64,000 nucleotides of DNA, from NCBI GenBank assembly GCA_020851635.1, contig JADZCJ010000140.1:62001-126000 (forward strand), written 5' to 3'. The stretch is from Anaerolineae bacterium. GTDB lineage: Bacteria > Chloroflexota > Anaerolineae > UBA4142 > SHND01. The notes below the pieces were generated by a model that saw only the letters and a list, made by a program, of their open reading frames with translations, searched no databases and was not told the origin of the DNA. Below, piece by piece: positions 9,235 through 17,241 of this stretch (positions are counted from its first letter, which is position 1; each line of letters starts with the position of its first letter). The position numbers and the translations under genes are program-made.

Positions 9235-10078
9235 CAGCGTGCTGGACTTGCTGAACAGTGATCGGTTTCAAGACCGAGCACCGCGTGAAGTTTATGCGAC
9301 GTTGCTCGACGACGGGATTTATGTCTGCCATTGGAGCTCAATGTATCGCTATTTAAGCGCAAATCAGCAGGTTTCCGAACGGCGCAACCAACTTGTACAT
9401 CCGGCGGTCGTCAAGCCCGAGCTGGTCGCGCAAGCGCCCAATCAAGTGTGGAGTTGGGACATCACGAAACTGTTAGGACCCAACAAGCACACCTTCTATT
9501 ATCTGTATGTCATTCTGGATGTGTATAGTCGCTATGTGCCCGGCTGGCTCCTCGCCGAAAGCGAATGCGACGAACTCGCCCAGCAGCTCGTCCGCGAAAC
9601 CCGTGCGAAACAGAATATCCCGCTCGGACAACTCACCTTACATGCGGATCGCGGCAGTGCCATGACCGCCAAACCGTTGGCGTTGCTGTTGTCCGACCTG
9701 GGTGTGACCAAATCGCACTCGCGCCCGCGCGTGTCAAACGACAACCCATATTCGGAGGCGCAGTTCAAGACGATGAAATACCGTCCCGACTATCCCGCAT
9801 TCTTCGAGTCGCTGTTAGCGGCGCGGGCGTGGGCGCAATGCTTCTTCCAGTGGTACAACCAGGAGCACAAACATAGTGCGCTCTGCTTGCTCACACCCGC
9901 CGTCGTCCATTATAGACAGGCATCCAATGTCTTGCGCGCACGCCACACGATCTTGCAACAGGCGTATGCGGCACATCCCGAACGATTTGTTAAAGGGCAG
10001 CCAGCCCTGCCGAGCTTACCGCCGGAAGTGTGGATCAACCGACCGCAACCCGTGTTGGCGTTCGCGGATCTACACTAA
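9215..10078 (+). CDS. IS3-family transposase OrfB (catalytic part, N-terminus out of frame)
   Basis: A DDE recombinase domain: first Asp in WSWDITK, second in LHADRGS, Glu in YSEAQFKTMKYRPD. Family members carry a further ~45 N-terminal residues. Those are encoded at 9075-9188 but in a different frame (frame 3: ...STFYRRQKPVGAVPAPEG), while the rest (VKPRSPRALTPQEQ...) is in frame 2. One missing base in the GGGG run at 9188-9191 would explain the break, or a second -1 slip there would heal it. A perfect 20-bp inverted repeat surrounds the break. TTG 9215 is only a nominal start. The copy is probably inactive unless recoding occurs. Confidence 0.75.
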   Translation: MTPQEQASVLDLLNSDRFQDRAPREVYATLLDDGIYVCHWSSMYRYLSANQQVSERRNQLVHPAVVKPELVAQAPNQVWSWDITKLLGPNKHTFYYLYVILDVYSRYVPGWLLAESECDELAQQLVRETRAKQNIPLGQLTLHADRGSAMTAKPLALLLSDLGVTKSHSRPRVSNDNPYSEAQFKTMKYRPDYPAFFESLLAARAWAQCFFQWYNQEHKHSALCLLTPAVVHYRQASNVLRARHTILQQAYAAHPERFVKGQPALPSLPPEVWINRPQPVLAFADLH

Positions 10079-10725
10079 ATTCCAAAAAAAGTTGTCTCAA
10101 ACCTATTGACACATTCCGATCCGCGTAGCGTGTATCTTCGCTCAGTCTACTGGCTTACACCCACTCGACGCGAGGGCGAATCTTCTCTTTTGTTCATCTC
10201 TGAATTGGAAGATCGCTTCAGGTCAAAGCAATGGAAAGCGGAATGGAACAAGGAGTGGCGTCCGCTGTGGAAGAAAATTGCTCTCGAAGAGTGTCTCCAA
10301 TATCTCGACATGTGCTTGGCAGAACACACGCTTTCGCTTTCACCCGGGGAAAAAACGTTGCTGGTTATGAATAACACGCTGGAGGATTATTCCGTTTCTC
10401 AAGTATTTGGATTCATTTGGCGAGCGGCACGAGACGCAGCCGCATATTACATGCGTGAAAAAATTCCTAAACAGCACGCTGCCAACACAGTTGTTGGCGC
10501 CATTCAAAGATATGCAGAACGCGCTAAAAGTGAGGGCTGGGAGGTAAAGCAGTATCGCCGCGATTATCGCTTACCCCAATCTATGGTGAGCCGGGTCTTT
10601 TCCGATACAGTGATGCAGTTTGGCGAAGAGGGCTTTAGTCGCGCCCCTCGCGTAAATGAGGCGATTGCTGACGAATCTGATGCGGATTCCGAGTACCGAG
10701 ACGCATAAAAAATCGGAGTACCATT

Positions 10726-11157
10726 ATGTCAATCAAAAGAATCTCTGTCTATCCCGACGATCCAAGCAAAGATATTTTTGAAATTTCGCCGCGCTACCAA
10801 GTCTTTGAAGAGCAGACGGCGTTGGCACTCGATCATTTGTTGGATCATCTTCATTTTCTTTGGGCTGTGACGAGTCTTGGGGTCTATACCACCTCATTAG
10901 CTGAGCGGTTAATAGAGTTCCCTCAATATGGTATTCTTGGCCGCGAGCAGCCTCCAGAGGATCGCGTTGCGCGTGTCCTTGAGGATGAATGTGGAACCTT
11001 GCTCAAGTACTTTGTTCGTGTCTGCGAAGCAAATCGTTTGGGACCCGTCCAACCAACCCTAGAGCAGCTCGCAGAAACGGAAGAGCTCTGCGCGCGTTTG
11101 GTTAGTGAAATGAGAGAGCGAGTACCATTGTTAAATGCTGATAGTGCGCAGTTCTGA
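10726..11157 (+). CDS. Hypothetical 143-residue protein
   Basis: I do not recognise this protein. It is soluble, acidic and helical, with long leucine-rich helices (ALALDHLLDHLHFLWAV, about 31-47) and no metal or nucleotide motif. ATG 10726 is preceded by CGGAG seven bases upstream, a reasonable ribosome site, so translation is likely. It lies 17 bp after the split zinc-ribbon gene and 42 bp before the Mrr-like gene, so it belongs to the same operon and may be part of the same defence locus. Confidence 0.6.
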   Translation: MSIKRISVYPDDPSKDIFEISPRYQVFEEQTALALDHLLDHLHFLWAVTSLGVYTTSLAERLIEFPQYGILGREQPPEDRVARVLEDECGTLLKYFVRVCEANRLGPVQPTLEQLAETEELCARLVSEMRERVPLLNADSAQF

Positions 11158-11199
11158 TGGCCGGAGCAATTCCGCGACGAGTTGTGGGGGAGTATAACG

Positions 11200-12184
11200 A
11201 TGTCTCGGCAAGGACGAGAACTCGAACGATTGGTAGCAACGTTAGAACGACTGATTGGAGGGGAGGGACTTGAGCTCAAGTCGCCGGACTACATCATGGG
11301 CGTCAAAAGTCATGGACGACGTGAAGTAGATGTAGCGGTGCGCGGAAATGCGGGAAGCGCCGAGTTCCTGATTATCTTTGAGTGTCGCAAGCGAAACATA
11401 AGGATGATGTCACATGGATAGAGCAACTTACAGCAAAAGCGAAAGATGTGCGTGCATCAAAAGTGGTTGCTGTTTCGTCTGCGGGTTTTTCAGAAACCGC
11501 CAAGAAACTCGCAGAACACGAAGGCATTGAATTGCGCTCGGTCGAAACCATTTCGGACTTGAATTTACAGGATTGGGGAAGATTCGATGGATTTGGAATT
11601 ATTAAAGAACATGCTGATTTGTTTGATGCGGAGGTTTTTGGGCACTGTAAGGAAGACGAAGACCCGGAAAAACTGTGGCTGCACTAAATGGGGTTCTTGA
11701 AAATTCCGATTCAGGCGAGGCATTTTTTACTCGCAGTTTCGACTCAAGGAAGATGAACTTGAATGAGGTTTGGGATGAATCTCTTGACTTTCATCCAGAA
11801 GTGTTAAATCGCTTTCACCCGGGCGAGCCGCCTATCGCAGGTAAGCTAACAGTTCAATTTCTTAGCGCGGAAGAAGAAGGCGAACCCCGAAGTAGGTTCT
11901 ACATTCAATCTGAGAGTGAGCGAATTTACATCGCGCACATCACTTTTTATGCCTTGTTCTGGGTAGAGAAACCCAAAATGCTTACTCCTGAAGCAAGCCA
12001 ATATCGTCAAGCAGATGGCAGAAGGATTTCAAAATCGTTGCAATACACGGCACGGGTCGGCACAAACGAAATGAATCCCGGCGTCCACAAGCTTGAGAGC
12101 AAGCCCCATCAAATCGTAATGACTCTGGAAACAGTTCGCGTAGATTCGAAAACCAACCCCGAAAAACGGAAGAATGCCAAATGA
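11200..12184 (+). pseudogene. Mrr-like restriction endonuclease gene, broken by two frameshifts
   Basis: Three overlapping frames read as one protein of ~325 residues. Frame 1 from ATG 11200 (GGGGGAG upstream) gives the start of an Mrr/restriction-endonuclease fold: RREVDVAVRG..., then FLIIFECRKR. Frame 3 continues at about 11390 with KHKDDVTWIEQLTAKA and VVAVSSAGFSETAKK, the typical E-C-K/R and 'vSs.Gfs..A' segments of this nuclease family. Frame 2 takes over at about 11680 with LNGVLENSDSGEAFF and runs to 12184. Adding one A in the CGAAAC run near 11393 and one base near 11680 would restore the gene. Both changes are apparent single-base deletions, so decay and consensus sequencing error are both possible. 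The D...ExK-like catalytic part spans the first break. Confidence 0.6.
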
Positions 12185-12218
12185 AGGGTTTGTATACACG
12201 GGATTGGTTCCGAATTTT

Positions 12219-14213
12219 TTAGGATTTGTATATCACTCTCCCAGTTCCTATCCCATCCGATGGTTCAGCTACCGATTCAAATTGAGGAAACCAAAACGTA
12301 CGCTGCCCATCCAAATCAATCCAATTCGGGCGGTCAATCGTTTCGCGCGGATTAACGATCATCTGTCGCTGTCCAAGCAAGATCGGCGCGACACGACGCA
12401 GACTTGACCGCGTTGGGTCCATCTGCGTCTCAATCTCGCGCGCAATCCCTAACAAGTGTTTCATTCGTTCTGCGCTGTGCGTAACGATGAGGATTCGCAG
12501 CGTTTCATTTGGGTTCTCTGGCAAGATGCGCGCGACGACGCCCGCATAATAGCGCGCGATTTTGCGGCGCATTTTGTCTGCGTTACTGCGCGCGGCGTCA
12601 ATCTCGACGACGAAGTGAATGCGCGCCTCCTCGATTCGTAACACGCCGCGTCCATCCGGCATAAACACGTGCCTTTTGCCATTCAGAGAGAAATAGAGAC
12701 GACTCTCGGTTTCCGAAAGCCATTCCAATTCCCAGCCGCGCGTTCGCACCGCGCATGTCAATTTGACGAATAACATATTTCCCAAGCGCGTGTGTGACCA
12801 TTGCCTGACAAGGCGTTTTGTTTGTTCGGGTGACCAAAGTTTTACTTGGCGATAGCGCGCCAGCGCTGTCCCAAAGCCATCCACTGCCGCCAAATATCGC
12901 TCTCCGAGTTCGGTAGTGACGTAGTATTTGATTTCTCGTTTGCGTTGGAGTTTGCGCTTGTCTGATTCAATTTCCGCCGATTCCGTCAAGACCTCGAACG
13001 CGGGGACTGTACTTCTTTCCACCAAACCCAATTTCGATAATCTCTGAAGACTCGTTGCGATCTGCGATTGGTAAAGATTCGTCAATTGTTCCAATTCTTT
13101 TGCAGAGAGCAGCGGATGCGCAGCGACGAGACGCACGAGTTTGTGATCTGTATCGTTAAGTGTCAGCGCAGTCGCCGCGAGTTCATCCAATTGGACGCCC
13201 GGAGGTTTGCACGCGGAAGCGGGCGCAACAATCACGGCATCATTTCGTTTCACGCGTGCGAGAATCGAATGCCATGAGTGTTCAGATATATCCCCAGCAA
13301 GCCCGCGTTCATCAGCAAGTAAAATTCTATTTTCGCCGGCGTTGATGTTGTACCAAATGGGTTGCGTCGGGTCGCCGCGAGCTGCTTTTACTGTTTCGTC
13401 AAGCGCCATATAAATACTCGGTAGTATGAGGTGGTAACGCAGCGCAATTTGTCGGAACATTGTTACATAGTCATTCAGACGATAGTCATTTTGCGCGATG
13501 ACTGCGAGCATTGGCAATACCGAATTTCCTTCGTTGTCGAAATAACGTGAATCTTTTTGCAGCATCAGCCAGCGAGTAAAATGTTCGCGCTGCGCGGACA
13601 CTTCCACATTCGGATCGTCTATATGGATCAAGAGTCGCAGCCATCGTCCGGTCTCGCGGTGGGATAGACTGACGCCGCCTGTGAATCCAACGCGTTGTAC
13701 ATACTTTCCAACCTTTCCCTCAACTTCGATCTCTTCATTCCACGCGACGACTTGCCATTTCCACAGTGGAGCCGGGACACGCGCCAACGGTTTAAGCGCC
13801 AGCACGTTGCGCCTGCCCACATGGGGGGGATTGAACCCTTCAAGAGTTTTCATCCACCAACGCAGCGGCGTAACCCGTCCCATCGCCAAAACCATCCAAG
13901 CCAGGCGTCCGCGCTGAAAAGCATATTCACGAGCAAGCAGCTTCTTTGGCACTCCGCGCAGTTGCGCCAACGCGTTTACACCTTCCTGCGTAATCGTCCA
14001 CACTCGTTTGAGCGCAAGATCGTCGCGCGAGAATTGAAAACCATGTACATACCCGCGCCGTTTGAGCGATTGTAAAGCAGTCGTCGTGTAGGTTCGCGAA
14101 CCAAGATATTCGCCGAGCCAAAAGGGATCGGCGTACGGGTGTTCGAGAAGTGCGGATAGAACTTTCCGTTCGCCGAGCCACATTGAGCTTGAATCCTTTT
14201 CTGCAATACTCAC
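12219..14213 (-). CDS. Replication-relaxation family protein
   Basis: A 664-residue protein with an N-terminal winged-helix domain (SMWLGERKVLSALLEHP, then LKRRGYVHGF and VWTITQEGVNAL) and a second winged-helix stretch near 350-450 (LSAKELEQLTNLYQSQIATSL..., TELGERYLAA). This is the arrangement of the Replication-relaxation family (Pfam name as I recall it), found on actinobacterial and Chloroflexota plasmids and integrative elements and thought to act in DNA processing or replication of the element. No nuclease tyrosines or HUH motif are evident. It is the last gene of the minus-strand array, with its start overlapping the helicase stop by four bases. It converges on the Mrr-like pseudogene with only 34 bp between. 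Confidence 0.7.
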   Translation of the reverse strand: MSIAEKDSSSMWLGERKVLSALLEHPYADPFWLGEYLGSRTYTTTALQSLKRRGYVHGFQFSRDDLALKRVWTITQEGVNALAQLRGVPKKLLAREYAFQRGRLAWMVLAMGRVTPLRWWMKTLEGFNPPHVGRRNVLALKPLARVPAPLWKWQVVAWNEEIEVEGKVGKYVQRVGFTGGVSLSHRETGRWLRLLIHIDDPNVEVSAQREHFTRWLMLQKDSRYFDNEGNSVLPMLAVIAQNDYRLNDYVTMFRQIALRYHLILPSIYMALDETVKAARGDPTQPIWYNINAGENRILLADERGLAGDISEHSWHSILARVKRNDAVIVAPASACKPPGVQLDELAATALTLNDTDHKLVRLVAAHPLLSAKELEQLTNLYQSQIATSLQRLSKLGLVERSTVPAFEVLTESAEIESDKRKLQRKREIKYYVTTELGERYLAAVDGFGTALARYRQVKLWSPEQTKRLVRQWSHTRLGNMLFVKLTCAVRTRGWELEWLSETESRLYFSLNGKRHVFMPDGRGVLRIEEARIHFVVEIDAARSNADKMRRKIARYYAGVVARILPENPNETLRILIVTHSAERMKHLLGIAREIETQMDPTRSSLRRVAPILLGQRQMIVNPRETIDRPNWIDLDGQRTFWFPQFESVAEPSDGIGTGRVIYKS

Positions 14214-15262
14214 GGCTGTTGATTCAGTTCACCCTGTGGGTCAAAGGCATAATACTGTCCCCACAATTTGAACAGAAACTCGATCCACGTCGGACCGAGC
14301 CGATTCTTTTCAATCGAAAATAGAACTTTTGGCTCGCGATGTTTCCGACGCGCCGATGAGTTATCACGCCAAGTCGGATTGAGCATAATCGCTACGTCGG
14401 GTTCATAGTTGATACTCGAATTGCCCCAGAGGTCTTCGAAGCGCAGACGGTCGCGGCGCAATCCTTCGCTGTCACCCGCCGCCACCGCGAGGATTGGAAT
14501 TCGCCGGCGTAGCGCGAGATTTTTCAATTCCTCAACCACAACCTGCACGGGATTTTTGTTTTCGTGCAAGTGCGGCATCACAGGCACTTTTTGCAAATAG
14601 TCCACAATGAGAACGAGTGAATCCAAACGTCCTTCGGTCTTTACGTATTCGATGTACTTGTCAAAGACTTCGGGTGTTGTTTTGCTCGGATCGCCTTTGA
14701 CGAGATAGAGAAATTCCCAATAGTTGTTGAGGCGTTCGTACGCTTGACGGGCTTTCGGCAATCGGTGGAGAATCTTGTCCAGCCCTTCTTCAATATGTTC
14801 GTCCGTCACAATGGGCGTAATCATTTCGTGCTGAATTTCGTTCAAGGTTACACCCTCGCGTGCGGCGGGATTGGCGACAAAACTTTCCATGCAGACCAAA
14901 CGCTGCTCCAAATAGACGTCGCCATGCTCGTAACAAACATACAACGCCCCGATGCGTTTGCGAGCGCCACTCTGAACGCGGTGCCCAAGTCCCCCGTTCG
15001 CGCCGATCATGGCGATATTGCGCGCAATCTGCAACGCGAAAATCGTTTTGCCGATATTCGGCGGACCGCCAATCAAAATCAAGCTTTCGGGAGTAAGTCC
15101 CTGTCCGATATATTCATCAAGCGGCGAAAATCCTGTTGGCAACGCGCAATAAGATTCAATCGCACCTTCGCGCAGATGCTGATCGAATTTGGATGTGACC
15201 TTGAACAAGCTAGCGGGTGGATCTGTTCCTGCCGGAAGCGTCAACAAAATGTTATTCGACAT
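14210..15262 (-). CDS. DnaB/RecA-like replicative helicase domain protein
   Basis: A 350-residue P-loop ATPase matching the C-terminal domain of DnaB-type helicases. After a short N-terminus comes GFSPLDEYIGQGLTPESLILIGG, Walker A GGPPNIGKT (about 64-72), a CYEHGD segment (the 'SLEM'-like position of DnaB), Walker B LVLIVDYLQKVP, and a late segment RLRFEDLWGNSSINYEPDV (the 'LRGSG.IEQDAD' position). It lacks the DnaB N-terminal primase-binding domain, so it may be an element-specific helicase or an ATPase that acts with ParB. It is 2 bp downstream of parB and overlaps the replication-relaxation gene. Confidence 0.75.
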   Translation of the reverse strand: MSNNILLTLPAGTDPPASLFKVTSKFDQHLREGAIESYCALPTGFSPLDEYIGQGLTPESLILIGGPPNIGKTIFALQIARNIAMIGANGGLGHRVQSGARKRIGALYVCYEHGDVYLEQRLVCMESFVANPAAREGVTLNEIQHEMITPIVTDEHIEEGLDKILHRLPKARQAYERLNNYWEFLYLVKGDPSKTTPEVFDKYIEYVKTEGRLDSLVLIVDYLQKVPVMPHLHENKNPVQVVVEELKNLALRRRIPILAVAAGDSEGLRRDRLRFEDLWGNSSINYEPDVAIMLNPTWRDNSSARRKHREPKVLFSIEKNRLGPTWIEFLFKLWGQYYAFDPQGELNQQP

Positions 15263-15264
15263 TT

Positions 15265-16371
15265 TTATTTCTTCCGATGACGACCGGGTCGGTTATCGCG
15301 ATCGTGTGTACGTGCGAATTCAAAAGTGCCATCTTTGCGCCGTCGTCTGGCATTTTGCACGCGTCGCCTACGACTTATACCAGATGCATCACTGCTGACC
15401 GCGTGCTTGCCATTTCCATTTACAAGTCGGTTGGATTGCAAGAGATGATTCAAAAATGCGCGAGCCCGGGGGTTCCGTTTTAGACACGAGCGCAGCGCGC
15501 GTTTGTATGGTTTCACTTGATCCTTACTGCGTCCAATGGTCAAGGCACTTGACAAAAACATGTCAGCCCATTTTTCAGGCGTATCCGTCGCGCGGGATGA
15601 TTTGGCTTTTTCGCGTTGACCTGTGATGAATTTGCGAACAGCTTGCATTTGTCCCTCAGGTTCTTTAAATTTCAATACGCCGCGCAATGCGCGCTCGGTT
15701 AAGCCGGCCTCTTGTGCTAATTTCAGGGCATCGTCACACAGGGTCAGAAGCGACAAAAATTGTCGCACGCGCCGTCCCGTGATTCCGTTCTCTTCTCCAA
15801 CACAATCTTCCGCCTTCCCCCGTTTCATCTCTGCATTTTCTTCGAGAACTTGTGCGATACGGTCCGCCAACCCGCGCGCCATTTCAATCGGCGAAAACTC
15901 GGCGCGCTGAACATTTTCCGCCATGCGCCTTTGAAGAGTCTGCTGCTGTGCAGTTGCAGTGGCAGGCTTTGGGGCGATAATGGCGTCTATGTGCGAATAA
16001 TCGGAATCACCACGCTCGATATGCAGAATGAGATGTGCCAGCCAACGCCGTTCGCCCATCTCGATCACATATCGCCTTCTTTCATCGGGATACACGCGAA
16101 TCGGCGCGAGCTGTCCCACTTGCTTAATCGAAATCGCCAGATCATCGAGCCCATTCAAAAAACTCGCCAAACCATTTTGCGTCTCGGCGCGGCTCCGCAA
16201 TTCCTTTAGCAGTGCGCGCGCGTTCATTTCTTCCTTTACGGCAAGCGTCAAGTCTTTCGGCAATCGCTTGCGTGGTTGGTCAGGATCTGGATAAATCTGA
16301 TTAATCGGGATTCGTACGATCTCTTGTTTCTTTTGCATAAATAGTTTTTGGCCTTTCTGTGCAATTAGCAT
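15265..16371 (-). CDS. parB: ParB/Spo0J-family partition protein
   Basis: A 368-residue protein with the ParB N-terminal CTPase/clamp domain: IPINQIYPDPDQPRK (about 22-36), an insertion, then IKQVGQLAPIRVYPDE, EMGERRWLAHL (C-motif/box II region) and ENVQRAEFSPIEMARGL, followed by the HTH (GITGRRVRQFLSLLTL). The C-terminal ~70 residues are very basic (RRRRVQNARRRRK) and probably bind DNA without specificity. No parA lies next to it; the CpaE ATPase 26 kb upstream in the array is the only ParA-like protein. A second in-frame ATG at 16338 would remove 11 residues and leaves the domain intact. No obvious parS-like 16-bp palindrome was seen nearby. Confidence 0.85.
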   Translation of the reverse strand: MLIAQKGQKLFMQKKQEIVRIPINQIYPDPDQPRKRLPKDLTLAVKEEMNARALLKELRSRAETQNGLASFLNGLDDLAISIKQVGQLAPIRVYPDERRRYVIEMGERRWLAHLILHIERGDSDYSHIDAIIAPKPATATAQQQTLQRRMAENVQRAEFSPIEMARGLADRIAQVLEENAEMKRGKAEDCVGEENGITGRRVRQFLSLLTLCDDALKLAQEAGLTERALRGVLKFKEPEGQMQAVRKFITGQREKAKSSRATDTPEKWADMFLSSALTIGRSKDQVKPYKRALRSCLKRNPRARAFLNHLLQSNRLVNGNGKHAVSSDASGISRRRRVQNARRRRKDGTFEFARTHDRDNRPGRHRKK

Positions 16372-16396
16372 GTTCGTGACCAGATCGCGCGCTGGT

Positions 16397-16999
16397 TCAG
16401 CGCAATCTTGGAACAGTTAGAATCCACCGCCTCCGCGCGCTGGGCTGCCAAATCAAGGCGAACTTGTCCGCGCTCGAAGGTACTTGGAAAAACAATTCAC
16501 CGCGCAGTGTCTGGTTCTTGCCCAAGTGTTTCACGGTCCCTTTATTCAACTTATCTATCTCTTGCCACATGTTGTTTTTGGATGGCGCGTATAGTTCAGG
16601 CGCGTACTCCTCATTGGTTGTGACATCGCGCAGCCAGACGGTAAATGGAAAACCCGTCGCATCTTTCGTCTGCTCGGAGTAATTTGTAAGGGTAAGTGTC
16701 AAGACGAGATATTGAAAACCGCGTTCATCCTGATCAGGTTGTGGAATCGCTTGGGCGTAGATTCTGGCTATGGCAAGTCGGAGCCCAGTATCATCCTGGT
16801 AATAACCCTGCGCGGCATTTTGTATTTGCGGCGTTGGCAATGTGACGAATCTGAGTTCGGGTGTGAGCGTGCTCTTGTTCGCGAGCGTTGGCGTTCTCAG
16901 ATTCGTGAGTGGCACAATCTGTGATTGCGCGCCGCTGATGCACCCCGTCAAGACCGACAAGGAAATGATGAGCAACAGCCAACACGCGTACGCCTTCAT
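16397..16999 (-). CDS. Lipoprotein of the conjugation operon
   Basis: A 200-residue protein with a lipoprotein signal peptide: hydrophobic WLLLIISLSVL followed by lipobox LTGC (Cys19). The mature part is a small beta-rich domain of the kind found in DUF4352-like extracellular proteins (ARIYAQAIPQPDQ..., FQYLVLTLTLTNYS, then FPFTVWLRD). It would be anchored outside the membrane, facing the wall. It lies between the small membrane protein and parB with short gaps, so it probably belongs to the transfer apparatus or protects the donor surface. The function is not known. Confidence 0.7.
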   Translation of the reverse strand: MKAYACWLLLIISLSVLTGCISGAQSQIVPLTNLRTPTLANKSTLTPELRFVTLPTPQIQNAAQGYYQDDTGLRLAIARIYAQAIPQPDQDERGFQYLVLTLTLTNYSEQTKDATGFPFTVWLRDVTTNEEYAPELYAPSKNNMWQEIDKLNKGTVKHLGKNQTLRGELFFQVPSSADKFALIWQPSARRRWILTVPRLR

Positions 17000-17012
17000 T
17001 CTCTTTTCTGTT

Positions 17013-17231
17013 CTAGCGCGGTGCGATGATCAACGCAATCGCAAACGCGCAGACGGCTGCAGGAAAGAAGAGAATTGGCTCAACCGCCATGTCATTAATG
17101 CCGCATGTTTCAGGCATAATGCGCCGAGCTAAATACAAGCCGCCAATGAGCGCAAGATAAATTGGCACGAATAACACAACTGTCCAAACAATGAGCAGGA
17201 TAGGATTGATTCCATTTTGTGTTTGTGTCAT
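17013..17231 (-). CDS. Small two-helix membrane protein
   Basis: 72 residues with two predicted transmembrane helices (about 11-35, ILLIVWTVVLFVPIYLAL...; and about 52-70, ILFFPAAVCAFAIALII) and a short loop between them. It is 10 bp downstream of the coupling-protein gene, with an AAGGAGAACG ribosome site immediately before ATG. Small bitopic or two-helix proteins of this type often accompany VirD4-like ATPases, but I cannot assign this one to a family. Confidence 0.6.
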   Translation of the reverse strand: MTQTQNGINPILLIVWTVVLFVPIYLALIGGLYLARRIMPETCGINDMAVEPILFFPAAVCAFAIALIIAPR

Positions 17232-17241
17232 TTCGTTCTCC

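Larger units (their letters stand above)
8588..10099 (+). mobile_element. IS3-family insertion sequence, 1512 bp
   Basis: The ends are 10-bp perfect terminal inverted repeats, TGAGACAACT (8588-8597) and AGTTGTCTCA (10090-10099), with the TG...CA ends typical of IS3. The element carries orfA (frame 1), an A8 slippery run at 9005-9012 and orfB with a DDE domain, as expected for an IS3 element that makes OrfAB by -1 frameshifting. No direct repeat of 3-5 bp is visible in the flanks (left ...ATGGTG, right AACCTA...). The target duplication has therefore mutated or been lost by recombination, or the true ends lie a few bases further out. The element sits inside a zinc-ribbon gene. Confidence 0.85.
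7949..10708 (+). pseudogene. Zinc-ribbon protein gene split by an IS3-family insertion
   Basis: The 5' part (7949-8587, 213 codons) and the 3' part (10100-10708) are in the same frame once the insertion element is removed. Joined, they would give a protein of about 415 residues. The 5' part has a treble-clef or zinc-ribbon pair, CSEC (about 67-70) and CENC (about 95-98), inside a basic helical stretch. The 3' part is helical, with no membrane segment and an acidic tail. I do not recognise the family. The element ends exactly at the stop codon that now terminates the 5' part (TGA is the first three bases of the IS). The 5' half retains a zinc domain but is probably non-functional. Confidence is for the interrupted-gene interpretation. 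Confidence 0.7.
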
